Assembly: GCA_019044685.2 (NCBI GenBank) | Contig: JAGTXX020000004.1 | Location: forward strand, 992,001-1,056,000 | Direction: 5' to 3' | Source: Nannochloris sp. 'desiccata' | Taxonomy: Eukaryota > Chlorophyta > Trebouxiophyceae > Chlorellales > Chlorellaceae | Length of the DNA stretch: 64,000 nucleotides | Part shown: piece by piece, positions 52,477 to 63,657 of the stretch | Layout of the letters: each line of letters starts with the position of its first letter | Numbering within the stretch: position 1 is the stretch's first letter | The notes under the pieces: model-generated | Database searches by the model: none | What the model was told of the DNA's origin: nothing | What the model saw: the letters and a program-made list of their open reading frames with translations, nothing else | Program-made: the position numbers and the translations under genes

Positions 52477-55392
52477 ATGTCTGACAACGACCAGCCATCT
52501 GGAGCTGGGAGCTTAGGTGGGTTGCGGATTTAAAAATACTGGCTACCCAGCATCAAAGAGACATCATTTCTTGTACATATAAGTTTTATAATCCGCATTG
52601 CTCTTTACAGCTCGGCATATGAGCTTGGGCAAGTGATCGAGGTTCAATAATTCAAATATATTTGTATTGTTTTCTGCAGGCGCTGGAGTATCTCCTGCTC
52701 CGCCTAGCGCTGCTCGCACTGTGAGCCGCTCAGGAGCACAACCCACTCCCGGAGGTAGTGTTATGGGAACACCGCACAGCCTGGCCTTTGGTGGAGGATC
52801 ACAAGGAGGACCTCTCAACACTGGTCGTCGTAGCTCCGCTGGACTCACTCCTCGTGCAGATCTGGGATTCTACGGGGGTTATATTGGATTCCAGCACTTG
52901 CAGAACTCTGGAGGTCGTCGTAGCAGCTTGGCTCCATCGGTAAGAATTCAAACTCACCTGCAGCTATAATTGTTACAAGTTTCTTATTGAAGCCCTATAA
53001 CGCATCCAAAAATGCAACGAGTAGCGGTACAGTAGTGCATATTTTTTTAATACCATATCCTCTATTTTACTTTTGCCAGGAGTCTGGTCTTGCTAGTGAA
53101 GATCTTGATGGTGACCCCGAGGCCACTTACATCTGGGGGACCAACCTTACTGTAGCCCGTGTCATGTCTCGCTTCAATGCTTTCATTCGTGGATTCAATG
53201 AACGTGCTGGAGATGAACCCAAGTATATGCAATTGCTTGCTGAGACTCGTGCTCGTGGTGAAGTTTCTTTCAACGTCGATGCCAGTCACTTGCACTCTTT
53301 CGATCCTACTCTCTATCAATGGACTGTTTCTTTCCCCGTCGAGACTGTCCCCATTTATGATTACCAGCTTGCCTTGATTGCATGTGAATTGGAAGGTGTC
53401 GCTGACCCTGATTCTCTGGACCGGCCTTTACAGACCCGCATCTATAATCTTGCCACTACCAGGGTTATCAGGGACTTGGATCCCTCTGATGTTGGCACTC
53501 TCGTATCTATCTCTGGTATGGTTACCCGCACATCTTCTGTTATACCTGATCAATCTTTGGCATGCTTCCGTTGCACTAAGTGCAACCACGAAGCCATCAC
53601 TCGTAACGACCGTGGCAACATCGATGAACCTTCAAAATGCCCTAATGCTGCATGTGGATCTCGTTTCAGCATGCAATTGATATACAATTGCTCTGCATTT
53701 GTTGATAAACAGCTGATTAAGCTCCAAGAAGCTCCTGATGATATTCCTGAGGGTGAGACTCCACACACTGTCTCTATGTTTACTCGCCAAGATCTTGTTG
53801 ATTGCACCAAGCCTGGTGATAGGGTGACTGTTGTAGGTATCTACCGTGCACAACCTGTGCGTACCAACCCTCGTTCTCGTGAAGTCAAATCTATTTTCAA
53901 GACTTTTATCGATGTGATGCATGTTGAAAAGGACGGAGCAGCAGATTCTTTATTCTCTTTGTTGGCGGATGAGACTCAGGCTGCTACCCCTGCTGGGCTT
54001 GAAGGTGATGAAAATGTACCTCCTGGTGCTTCGCTTCCTCAAGGTACCTTTGGTGCTGATGGTGCTGGTTTGCTCAATGGTTCTAATATGACGGCCGAGC
54101 AGGTTGAGGCCAAGCGTGCTGAGTTCAGAGAGTTGGCTGCTTCTCCTGATGTCTATGAGCGCCTTGCTGCGTCTCTCGCTCCCTCTATTTGGCAATTGGA
54201 GGATGCTAAAAAAGGTCTTCTCTGCCAGCTTTTTGGCGGTGTCTCTAAAGCTCTGCCCGGTGGCCGTACTCGTGGAGAATTAAACGTACTCCTTGTTGGC
54301 GACCCTGGTGTATCTAAATCTCAAATTTTGGGTTATGTACATAAAATCGCACCTCGTGGTATTTATACATCTGGCAAAGGGTCCTCTGCTGTCGGTTTAA
54401 CTGCCTATGTGACTAGAGACCCCGAGACCCGTGAAATGGTACTGGAAAGTGGTGCTTTGGTACTTTCTGATCGTGGTGTATGCTGCATTGACGAGTTTGA
54501 TAAAATGAGTGATGCTGCCCGTAGTACTCTTCACGAAGTGATGGAACAGCAGACTATCTCTGTAGCTAAAGCCGGGATCATCGCCACCTTGAATGCACGT
54601 ACCTCAGTGCTTGCTGCTGCAAATCCTGTGGGATCACGTTACAACCCTGCTTTGTCTATTGTAGACAATCTCTCACTCCCTCCTTCCCTTATGTCCCGTT
54701 TCGATCTCATATATCTCCTTTTGGATAAAGCTGATGAGGCCAACGACAGACGTCTTGCCCGCCATCTTATTGCCCTGTATGGAGATGTTGAGAGTTTGGG
54801 TAACGCTGCTGCTGCACCTGTACCTGCAGAGTTATTGCGTGGATACGTTTCCTTCGCACGTGCTACTTGCCAGCCTAAACTCACCCCTGAATCTGCACAA
54901 ACGCTGGCTAATGCCTACGCCGACATGCGTGCTTTAGGTATGAGTCGCAGAACTGTCTCTGCCACACCCCGCCAATTGGAATCTCTCATCCGTTTGTCTG
55001 AATCTTTGGCTCGTATGCGTCTTGCTGAATGGGTTGAAGAGTCTGATGTAGAAGAGGCTGTGCGTTTAATGCGTGTAGCTCTCCAACAATCTTCTGTTGA
55101 TCCCCGCACTGGGCAGATTGATATGGATGTAATTCAAACTGGTGTATCTGCTGCTGATCGTACTGCTAGGGCACAGCTGGCTACTAAATTAAGAGAACTG
55201 TTGGAAGGACGCTCTGGTAATGGCGGTGCTGGTAACCAGAACCAGCAGGGTGCCCGTATTGCTGATTTGGTGGAGGAGCTAGGTGCTGCTGCTGGAGTGG
55301 CGGTGAGCGAGAGAGATGTTCAGGCTGCTTTGGCTGAGCTTCAAGGGGAAGTTCGAGTAACTGCAGGACGTGTTACTCTTGCTCGTGGTTAA
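52477..55392 (+). CDS. MCM4: DNA replication licensing factor MCM4, three exons
   Basis: Exons 52477-52516, 52680-52939 and 53080-55392 join in frame to give 870 residues (human MCM4 has 863). A Ser/Gly/Pro/Arg-rich N-terminus precedes EATYIWGTNLTVARVMSRFNAF, which is specific to MCM4. The zinc finger is CFRCTKCNHE...KCPNAACGSRF. The AAA+ domain has GDPGVSKSQ (Walker A), CCIDEFDKM (Walker B) and the arginine-finger region SRFDLIYLLLDKAD. It is one of six subunits of the MCM2-7 replicative helicase. The 290-bp gap to the fibrillin start is a divergent promoter. Stop is TAA. Confidence 0.96.
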
Positions 55393-55548
55393 ATATTTCT
55401 TCTTAGTTTGACATACTTCACCCTGTCCTTCACTTTTTCTTTGTTTTCTTTGTTTCTCTACAATTTCTATGACCGACCTGTTCCCAAACCCTATTATTAA
55501 ATAATAACAATGCTATATACGCATATATTCAGATTGAAGTCAAAAAGC

Positions 55549-56253
55549 TTAATTGCCAGGCAAGTTGCGCTTCTCTCTTTCCTTCTGCATCTGCACCGCC
55601 TGCAAATCATACCTAGTTTGAAGAGCACTCAAGGCATCTAAACATTGCACCTGCTCTTCTGTAGTGGTATCATCAATTACATACATATAGGTGGATCTAA
55701 TAGATATCCTCTCCAAAGGCATCACAAATATTCCATCTCGTTTCGTTTCTACTCTTTCCATTGACGCCAAAGCTTCAATCCCCTTTGTGACTTCCCCAAA
55801 AATGGCATACTGCATATCTAAATGCGGCGCAGCACCTAAAAGAATAGAGAATGAGGACCCACCAGAATTAGGGTCATCTGATCGAGCCATAGACAAAATG
55901 CCAACGCGTTCATGCTTGACCTCAGGTAGCACTTCAAGCGGGACTCGTTTCTCAGCTTCAGCTTTTTGGATAGGGTCTAATGGAACTTCACGCGCATTGG
56001 TGATTTCCGATACCTGTGCTACAAATCCAGAATCTACCCTAAAAAAATCAACGCTATTGTATGCTCCTAGGTCTCCAAGCTTAATTATGTGGGCGACTGT
56101 AATGGGGGCAACGTCGGGATAAAAAGCCATATGGATGCTGCCATGGTCAGTTTGAAAAACCATCCGCTCTTTGCTCAAGCGTAGTTTGGGGTTTGAATTT
56201 ACGGAAGTGACGGTCAGCACTGCAAGGAGCATGGACAAACGAGCGAGCTTCAT
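55549..56253 (-). CDS. CYP23: Secretory-pathway cyclophilin (CYP23-like)
   Basis: Single-exon 234-residue protein with a clear signal peptide (MKLARLSMLLAVLTVTSVNS). A cyclophilin-type peptidyl-prolyl isomerase domain follows: MVFQTDHGSIHMAFYPDVAP, HIIKLGDLGAYNSVDFFRVD, ILSMARSDDPNSGGSSFSIL and AIFGEVTKGIEALASME. The active-site pattern is divergent (GSSFSILL in place of GSQFFI), as in the plant CYP23 group, so isomerase activity may be weak. After the domain it ends in a Gln/Lys/Arg coiled segment (QAVQMQKEREKRNLPGN). Likely in the ER or secreted. Stop is TAA. Confidence 0.85.
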   Translation of the reverse strand: MKLARLSMLLAVLTVTSVNSNPKLRLSKERMVFQTDHGSIHMAFYPDVAPITVAHIIKLGDLGAYNSVDFFRVDSGFVAQVSEITNAREVPLDPIQKAEAEKRVPLEVLPEVKHERVGILSMARSDDPNSGGSSFSILLGAAPHLDMQYAIFGEVTKGIEALASMERVETKRDGIFVMPLERISIRSTYMYVIDDTTTEEQVQCLDALSALQTRYDLQAVQMQKEREKRNLPGN

Positions 56254-56693
56254 TTGTCAGATCACTTTTCCGGATATTAATAATTGCAAAAGTTTAGGTC
56301 GTTATGTTCCACGCCTTCGAAATAATATCGATGGACTCAAAGATTATGCAAATTATCAATGTGAAGACAGCAACGGAAGGCTTAGCACATATCTACACTC
56401 TGTCCTAAAAGGCGCTCAGCGGCTGATCAGACCTCGAGACCTCAAGAGAGAGAGAGAGAGAATTACAGCCTTTAGCACAGAGAATGCGCTCTACTGCCAA
56501 TCGCGATGAACGCAAAGACAGAGAAGGAAGTACAATCAGAAATATAGAATCAAAGAAGGATATGTAACAGCAAAAATCAGGAGCACTATAGACCAAAAAA
56601 ACACCGCCGCTGTCGATAAAATCACATCGTCGCCTTCGAATAAACAGACATCAAAAATAAATTGATGCGAATAACTCCCTGGAGTCCTTAATC
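56254..56693. other. Intergenic region with (AG)n tract
   Basis: 440 bp between the cyclophilin start and the 3' end of the retrotransposon remnant. It holds an (AG)n microsatellite at 56444-56461 and no recognisable gene. The cyclophilin promoter must lie in the first part. Confidence 0.45.
56444..56461. repeat. (AG)n microsatellite
   Basis: About nine AG dinucleotides in a row in non-coding DNA. Confidence 0.85.
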
Positions 56694-58653
56694 TCAAGGA
56701 CGATAAAGTTCATCATCATTCCTAACACTACGGCCTCTGCGCCCTGAACCACGAGGGCGGCCACGAGGTCTGCCAGTAGGCTGATATGGTTGAGTCAGCC
56801 CACGGTTTTTCCGGCCTCGAGGCAGGCCTCGATATGGTCCAACAGGGGCGGTATAATGACGAACATTAGGGACTCCAGTGAGTAATTCCTCGGCACGGGC
56901 AAGGCCCATGCGTTGCTTGGATCTAGGGCTGGTGCGGGGCAAGAGATGGGGGCTTGATGAGGGCAATGGTATACTTGGAACAACCGCAGCAGAAACAGGA
57001 GTGCCCGCAGGGGCGGCTGCAGAGGTAGGGGCAGCTCCGCCCATCACAAACGCGAGCCAGGCAAGGGGTTCCAGAGCACATTCCAGCCAAGGTAAACCAT
57101 TAGGAGTACCACCCTGAAGGATAAGTATGTCCTTATGATATAACTTGCCAAGTGTCTGGAGGTTCCCCTTGCCTCGGCTTCTCTGACCAGCAAGCTGGCC
57201 AAAGAGCGCTTGATAAGGGAGTCTGTCAGGGCCAAGTCTCACGACATGACCCAGCCAGAGCATACGCAGCTGCCTAGTCCTCGTCTCTATAGATGGGAGC
57301 CCGGCTCGCTGTAAAACAACCTCATTACTTATGTGATCTTTCCAGGGTATCCTGAGAATACGTCGCAGCCACCGCTGCTGGAACACCTCCAGGCGCTCAA
57401 CGTCGTTCTGTGTTAAGGGCCATGACTCAGCTCCATGTAAGAGAATGGTTAACACCAGGCTCTTATAGTAGATGAGTTTGGTTTTTAACCCAATGGCTTT
57501 ACACTTCCAGAAATTGAGCAGGCGGTGAGCAGCACCGGTGGCGGCACCGATTCTCACAGTCAATTTTTTGTCTACTAAACAATCACTACTATACCAACAA
57601 CCTAAATATTTAGACGCTGAGACAACTTCTATTGGAGACCCCCCGATAAGGATCTCAGGCAGGGACGGTGCTGCCAGTTGTTGAGACTCTCCGACAAGAG
57701 AATTTTGCAGGGACGGCGCTGCAGCGTCACCCCGGAAAACAATAATTTTTGTTTTAGAGGTGCTGACTGTCATTCCCCAGCGTCTACAAATAGCCTCGAA
57801 CTTGTTGAGATACTCAGTGAGATGCTCAACTGTTAATGCAAAAGCAATAACGTCATCAGCTAAAAGTAGGTGAACCAGGTGGGCACGGTCAGCATCAGCG
57901 GGAGCAGATGGGAAGCCACGCAAATTTTTAGAGTCACGCTTATAAAAGAGTTCAACGCCAACATCCGGGCCAAGTTCAGCTAGTGTTTGACGAGCAATAA
58001 CATCCATGAAGAGATTCCAGAGAGGGTTAGACGCAGGACCACCTTGCTGAACCCCCCACGATGTGGAAAAGGGTTCAGACTTTTGACGTTTCCATTTAAC
58101 TCTGGCGGAAGTGCCACTGTGCAGATCTATAGCAATATTGATATATGTCTCATCGTAGCCATAGCTGCGCATAATGGCAGCTATAACAGCACGATCCACC
58201 CGATCAAATGCTTTCTCAAGATCAACCAGAGTTGAATAAAGTGTCAGAGAGCGTTCTCGGCACTGGTCAAGGATACACTGTAAGGTGAATCGTTGATCGG
58301 TGCAGCTTCTTCCCATCCGGAAGCCAGCTTGTTCATCTAGAATAAGTTCTTCATTGTAGCAAAGCATTCGTCTAGCTAAGATGAGACTTTTTAGCTGGTA
58401 GAGTTTGCAACTAATTTGAATGCCACGGCGATTTTTTGCAAAGGCCACATCTCCTTTTTTTTGGAAGCGAGATAAGGTCCATAACTTTCGATAGATCAGG
58501 GAGGGAGGATTGCCAGACCTTAGATATGATGCGGTATAATAACAGATGTGCTTCAGGGGTTGCATACTTGAGCATTTCATTGCTAACTCCATTTGGGGCC
58601 AAAGCTTTCCTGTTCTTCAACTTCTTAATAGCTGCAACAGTCTCTTCGAGACC
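56694..58653 (-). pseudogene. Reverse transcriptase ORF with frameshift and stop
   Basis: The RT reads KNRKALAPNGVSNEML, then SLPKK in one frame, switches frame in an eight-base A run (plus-strand T run, 58455-58462), and continues GDVAFAKNRRGIQ. Conserved RT motifs follow: DEQAGFRMGRSCTDQ, STLVDLEKAFDRVDR (first catalytic Asp), SWGVQQGGPASNPLWNLFMD and LLADDVIAFA (catalytic Asp pair). The C-terminal part has the LLHGAESW and LGHVVRLG motifs usual in LINE ORF2 proteins, and a tail with RGRPRG-type AT-hook-like repeats. An in-frame TGA lies at 58656-58654. It ends in TGA. Most of it (about 600 codons) is uninterrupted, so decay is recent. Confidence 0.88.
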
Positions 58654-58690
58654 TCAAGGAGCATTGATTTTACAATCGCCTCAATCACCT
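56694..58690 (-). mobile_element. Non-LTR (LINE-like) retrotransposon remnant, 5'-truncated
   Basis: About 2 kb carrying only the reverse-transcriptase half of a LINE-like element. No endonuclease domain or upstream ORF is present before the host-like sequence near 58690. A 3' poly(A) tail and target-site duplication are not evident, so boundaries are approximate. Confidence 0.75.
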
Positions 58691-58828
58691 GTCGATAAAT
58701 AATTAAAAATAAAATATTCTGATGCTGTGCAACCCCATTAGCGGTTTCGCAATGCTCGTTTATATGAATTAAAAGAAGTGACGATCATGCTTGATAAAAA
58801 ATTCCTGTAATCTACAGGATATCACGAG

Positions 58829-61243
58829 ATGTCAATCAATAACCATGAATATATTCCTCCCGAGAACACGGAAACACCCGGTTTGGATGAAGAGGTGGAT
58901 AATTTACTTGAAATTTGGGGTGTCACGAGTGATGGCGGTCGGCAGAAGAGGAAAGCAAAAATTCACTATGACGCACGTAAGGTCCACCCTGGATTCATCT
59001 ACACTGACAACATAAAACATCAACATATGGCAAATTTAATCACGTGTATGCGACATTTTGATGCTATTCGTGACGATGCTTCATTGGCTGCCATCCTCGC
59101 CACGTTGTTAGAAGCTCAGAATCCAGAAAACTTGAAGCCGCAATTTCGAGCTCGTCAAATGGCTGCTCAAACCCTCAATTGTGAAATATTAATGACTGGC
59201 TACCGTATGCTACGTCGTCATCCCGGTGCAACTACATACGAACAACTGCAACGACTTCTTCGCCGTGCTAAACCTTTCCAACTAAGCGAAGAAGGGAAAT
59301 CAGCAGTTGGTATTCTATTAGCTCGCTTGATGAAGGAAGAGGGGCATAGTGCTGATGCATACGATGCACTATTACCACTTAATCCACCAAAGGGATCTAG
59401 AGAAGACTATCAGAGGAAGTATTTATTAGCTAAAATTAGACATGGACAGTGGACGGAAGCGATGCAGGCTGCAGCAGCTCCTAAAAGACGAGGGCCATCA
59501 CAACAGCCATCACAGCAGCCATATAGAAATATCGTTATGGCACCACTACAGAGTTGGAATCCATTTACAAATAGTACGCAGATATGGGGTAAAGCAGGCC
59601 GTAATGGACGAGATCTATCACAGGAGGCTCAAGTGCATTTTGAGGATGCTCTTGCTTTACGCCCAGAAGAGTGCACTGATGGAGTGATTGCACTAGTAGA
59701 AACGGCAGTATCACAAGGAAAGATTCAAGGTAAAAAGAACAGTGTTTTGTGTTTATTTACAAATTTTCTTCAAGCTGTATTAAAGGCTTTTGCAGCATTT
59801 CTAAATTTGCTTTTGCCATGTTACTTTCTTTTTACAGAGGCGCTTGAACTAGCAAGGGAGCATTGCACTAGATCGCCACTAGATTTAGATGCCCATGCGA
59901 TGACTCTAACTTTGTTACTTAGTTCAAGAAAAGCATCTAAGAAATTTCCCGTTAGTAACGAAGAAATACTGCAGCGATGCACCTCTGTGCTGCAGACACA
60001 CTGTGGAGACGGTGATCGTGCTGTTCAAGGTGAGTACTATTGCTGTTAAAGAGAAAGGGCTCTATTTCTACTACATATTATTTAGTAGTTTACTATCGTT
60101 GATATTGAGTAAACCAATTTGTTCCTCATTAATCATTCCTGTATCAATGCAGTGCTTATTAAGCTTGGTAAGAAGCTCCCTGATGGCGCCCTGCCTCCTC
60201 TCGTTTTATTAGAAGGCCTCTGTGCCTACCTAGATACCACTCCACCATTACTGAAATTAGGTGGATTAACACTAAAAGCATGGAAGATGTTGTCAAATTG
60301 CTTGCTTTCACTTTCTGAAATTACTACTAGTGCATACCAAACTGCAAAGGAAGCTCGAGACTGCCTCAGACGAGTTCAGCAGGACAACACAAGGAGTGCT
60401 AAAGGTGCCATAGCAGAAGTGGACACAGCAGCGGAAGTAATGAAAGCAACTCAATTGGGTTTCAATGAAGCATTATATAATTACAAGGCCGTGCAAAGAT
60501 TATTAGAGCAGAGGGCGTGGTGGCAAGACTGCCACCTTCTTATTCCAAAGATGGCAAGCAAGCTCACAAGACTCGTTAATGAAGGAAGAGCCAGCACAGA
60601 AACATTGATTCCTCTGTCAATAGTTCATTCTGTGCAGCTGCATGCTATAGAATCCCTTAGAGCGACTAAAGTGAAGCTAGATCTCACTGAACCCTCTTTA
60701 TTATTCTTTACAGACCGTCTCGCCACGGTCGCCAAAACAATGCAGGAAGTAGGGACGGCAGAGGATATCCACACTAGCTATTTAACCACCTGCATAATTA
60801 TTCGGCGTGCTGCTACAGTGGTTCTAGACGCTGGAGAGGATGCAGTACAAAGCACAGCCTTGGCTGCTGCATCTGCAAATATTGCCTCTGCTGCCAATAC
60901 CTCTGTTTTTGAAGAACAGGAGATGCACATGGGTGCTGATGGCGTTGAGAGCATTCAGCCTCATTGGAAACCATGTCCTCTTGGTGCTCCCCATCCTGAG
61001 ATAGGGTTTTTATCCCAGTTGCCTGGTGCATGGTGGAGTGTGTTTCCCCAGAGAAGACGCAAAGAGAAGAGGAAACACAAGAAGCAAGAATCAGCAGCTG
61101 AAGAAGAGGAAAATGAAGAAATAGCGGCAGGAGGTGATGATATGGCATTAAACAATGCACATATAGACACTCAACCTACCCAGAGAAGAGTTCGATTTAA
61201 TCTACCATCTACCCAGGTTGAGAGTGACATGGACACCGACTAA
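58829..61243 (+). CDS. TPR-like helical protein with basic/acidic tail, three exons
   Basis: Exons 58829-59729, 59838-60029 and 60153-61243 join in frame to give 727 residues. After a short acidic N-terminus (NHEYIPPENTETPGLDEEVD) the protein is almost entirely alpha-helical with TPR-like spacing (YRMLRRHPGATTYEQLQRLL, YLLAKIRHGQWTEAMQAA, HFEDALALRPEECTDGVIAL). The C-terminus has a Lys/Arg cluster (PQRRRKEKRKHKKQESAA, a likely nuclear or nucleolar signal) and an acidic stretch. This layout would suit a transcription-factor scaffold such as the TAF1A/RRN11 type, but that is only a guess. Convergent with LSM1, 68 bp apart. Stop is TAA. Confidence 0.72.
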
Positions 61244-61311
61244 TTTATCTATTATGTTCTCACCGTTATTATTATTTACACATTTCTCATACAAGTAATG
61301 CAAGAAGCCAT

Positions 61312-61871
61312 TTAGTCCATTCCGTCAAGGAAATCAAGTCGCGATCTAATTAGTCCCTTCATTTTGTCAGCTTCCTTTTCTGCTTTCTGTGCCATCTTGA
61401 TCTCAGCTTCAGTGACAAGTTGCAAACCCGCAGGAGGTTCTTTAGCCTCATCTACCTCCCCAAATAACACTACATTCTCACCACGGATAAGTTCCACTCC
61501 TAATGATACCTCTGCATACTGTGTACCAACAATAATTCGCTCCTTGGCCTCTGCGAATATAGGGAGATAACCAACGTGGCAGAGCGGGGGTCAGTTGGCG
61601 ATCAGGGAATTGAAAAACAGCAAAATTAAGTAGTATAAGAGACACAGACTAGTACATTGTAAGTGTCCTTGATAGGCACGCAATCAACCATCATTCATAT
61701 CTTACTTTCAAGAATCAAGTTTGCAAACTGATCGAAAGAACGCAATATGCCAATCACTTTACGGCCATCTCTGAGCTGCACCATGAGACGTTTATCCAGC
61801 TCTTCAACTATGGAAATACCAGGAGGAGGCAAGTCATCAATTGAAGGTGGTAATAGCACGGGATTACTCAT
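61312..61871 (-). CDS. LSM1: LSM1, cytoplasmic mRNA decay Sm-like protein, two exons
   Basis: Exon 1 is 61871-61706 and exon 2 is 61550-61312; they join in frame to give 134 residues (human LSM1 has 133). Sm motif 1 is [30 protein letters not shown] and Sm motif 2 is [15 protein letters not shown]. The intron falls just before [16 protein letters not shown]1 is the distinguishing subunit of the LSM1-7 ring that binds the 3' end of deadenylated mRNA and promotes decapping. A short Lys/Glu helix follows, as usual. Stop is TAA. Confidence 0.93.
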
Positions 61872-62234
61872 AGTAATTTGTCCTTGCACTATTTTAAAAG
61901 CTGTTCAGCTGGGATTTTAATTAATAAAGTATATACGATCAAATGGGTTACTCGCAGTGTCTAAATGGCGTGGTAATCCAACAGATCTTTTTCTTAATAA
62001 TAGATATAAATAACTATTGTATTCAAGCTACATATTTTGATATTTGAACGAAAAGTTCTCCAGGGACAGCAAAAAATCAGAAAATTCTCAACTCGGTGAC
62101 TTGAAAAGTTTTAAACTGAGCCCTAGGAGACCTTGTTCGAAATATCACATATCAAACGTGTTGGGTACATCCTATATCATTCAATATAGCCTGCTTTAGC
62201 AGCTCAGTTCTGTAAAACACAACTGCCTTTTAGG
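61872..62234. promoter_or_regulatory. Divergent intergenic region (LSM1 / SOUL)
   Basis: 363 bp of AT-rich DNA between divergent start codons. Presumed promoters. No coding potential. Confidence 0.4.
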
Positions 62235-63236
62235 ATGAATAGATCACTTTGCCTTTTGGCATTGGTGGCCTTGTTGGGCATTACGATGCCTGTCTATGGT
62301 ACATTAGTTCCAGACAAGAGGCCTTGGTTCTGCCACGGGCTGGACTGCCCAAAATACAAGGTGGTTGAAACTACCGACGCTTACGAGGTCAGAGAATATA
62401 AGGAAGGTGAGAAGTGAAGGCTGTCTTTGTCTTGACTGGGAGGATAGAGATGAAATAGTAGTAGATAGTTTCCATAACTATATTCAGCCTCGCTCGGCAG
62501 CTGTAGATTTCTGGGCGTTCCGTGGGTGGGCTGTCTTTTTCCAACTTCATGCCGGAGACTCGCAGCACTCAAAGCTTACTAAATACCTCTCATTCCGTCC
62601 TCTGTTTCTCCACAGCTGTCTGGGCAACTACTACGGTCGAGACCTATAATTATGCAATGGCGTCATCTATTGGATTTAAGGTAAGTTGAAATTTCTTTCG
62701 CTCCTCAAATATATTGTTTCAGAAGTTCCCACCCCCGGGAAATTATATATGTGAATGCACGCAGCTTTGCTAACCGCTTGATATTATATTCTTTGCAGCG
62801 TTTATTTGACTACATTGGTGGTAGTAACAAAGATGAAGTCAAAATCCCTATGACTGCCCCCGTGCTCGCTGATGTAGAACCTTCTCAAGGTCCTTTTTGC
62901 AAGCAAACTTTCACAATTAGTTTTTTTGTACCCTTCCACTTCCATGACGCCCCTCCCTCACCCAACAACCCTGACATTACCATCACATGCACCCCTGCAT
63001 TCACTGCCTATGTCTCTGAATCTGGTGGATTCAAACTTGATGATTATTCTCTAGGCAAAATGGCATCGGCCTTGGGCGATGCTCTTGATGCGGATGGCCA
63101 TGAATATGAAGACGATCATTACTATGTTGCTGGGTACGATCCTCCATTCCGTTTCAAAGATAGACACACAGAAATATGGTTTAAAGCGAAAACTGATGAT
63201 GATAGCGTTATTTCTGGAGCTATAGCAGAGGAATAG
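62235..63236 (+). CDS. Secreted SOUL/HBP haem-binding protein, three exons
   Basis: Exons 62235-62406, 62616-62680 and 62799-63236 join in frame to give 224 residues. A signal peptide (MNRSLCLLALVALLGITMPVYG) precedes the SOUL domain: CPKYKVVETTDAYEVREYKE, then AVWATTTVET, GFKRLFDYIGGSNKDEVKIPMTAPV and FTISFFVPF. The segment KIPMTAPV is the family's best-known motif. Members bind haem or other tetrapyrroles; a signal peptide points to the secretory pathway or vacuole, unlike plastidial SOUL4/HBP5. The first intron is 209 nt. Stop is TAG. Confidence 0.9.
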
Positions 63237-63657
63237 AATAGAATAAGTATAATAAAAGCAGCAGCAGCAGGCTTTTTGTAAACTCTGTTTTTGTATGTAA
63301 TTTGATTTTGTTGTTACAACAATGTAGTAGTATCTGCGCAATGCAGCCTCCGATAAAGGAAAATGTGAAATGAAGGGGCCTTAAAAGTGAATGAAAGGGA
63401 GGGAAAAAAAGAGAAGGTCACTGAGAAAGTAAATGAAAAGGGGTCTTTAGGGGGCTGACGGGCAGAAAAGCACAAGAACATAGGAAAACATTTCAAATGA
63501 TCAAACTACTAGCAACTATTATGGTATTAGGGTAGTAAAAATCAAGAGTAAAAAAGTCGCAAATTTACTTTTCTTCAAGTCTTTAATCTTTCATTTCCAT
63601 CTACAAATTTAGAGAAAGAAAAAACTGTGTTGCCGCTGATGTGATTTCTAAACAAAT
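63237..63657. other. Convergent intergenic region
   Basis: 421 bp between the 3' ends of SOUL and UGD. It is AT-rich with an AGC repeat near 63259. Presumed 3' UTRs. No gene recognised. Confidence 0.4.

Noticed and set aside
56694..57120. C-terminal RGRPRG tail of the reverse transcriptase as a separate AT-hook gene
   Set aside because: It is in frame with the RT and has no start or promoter of its own.
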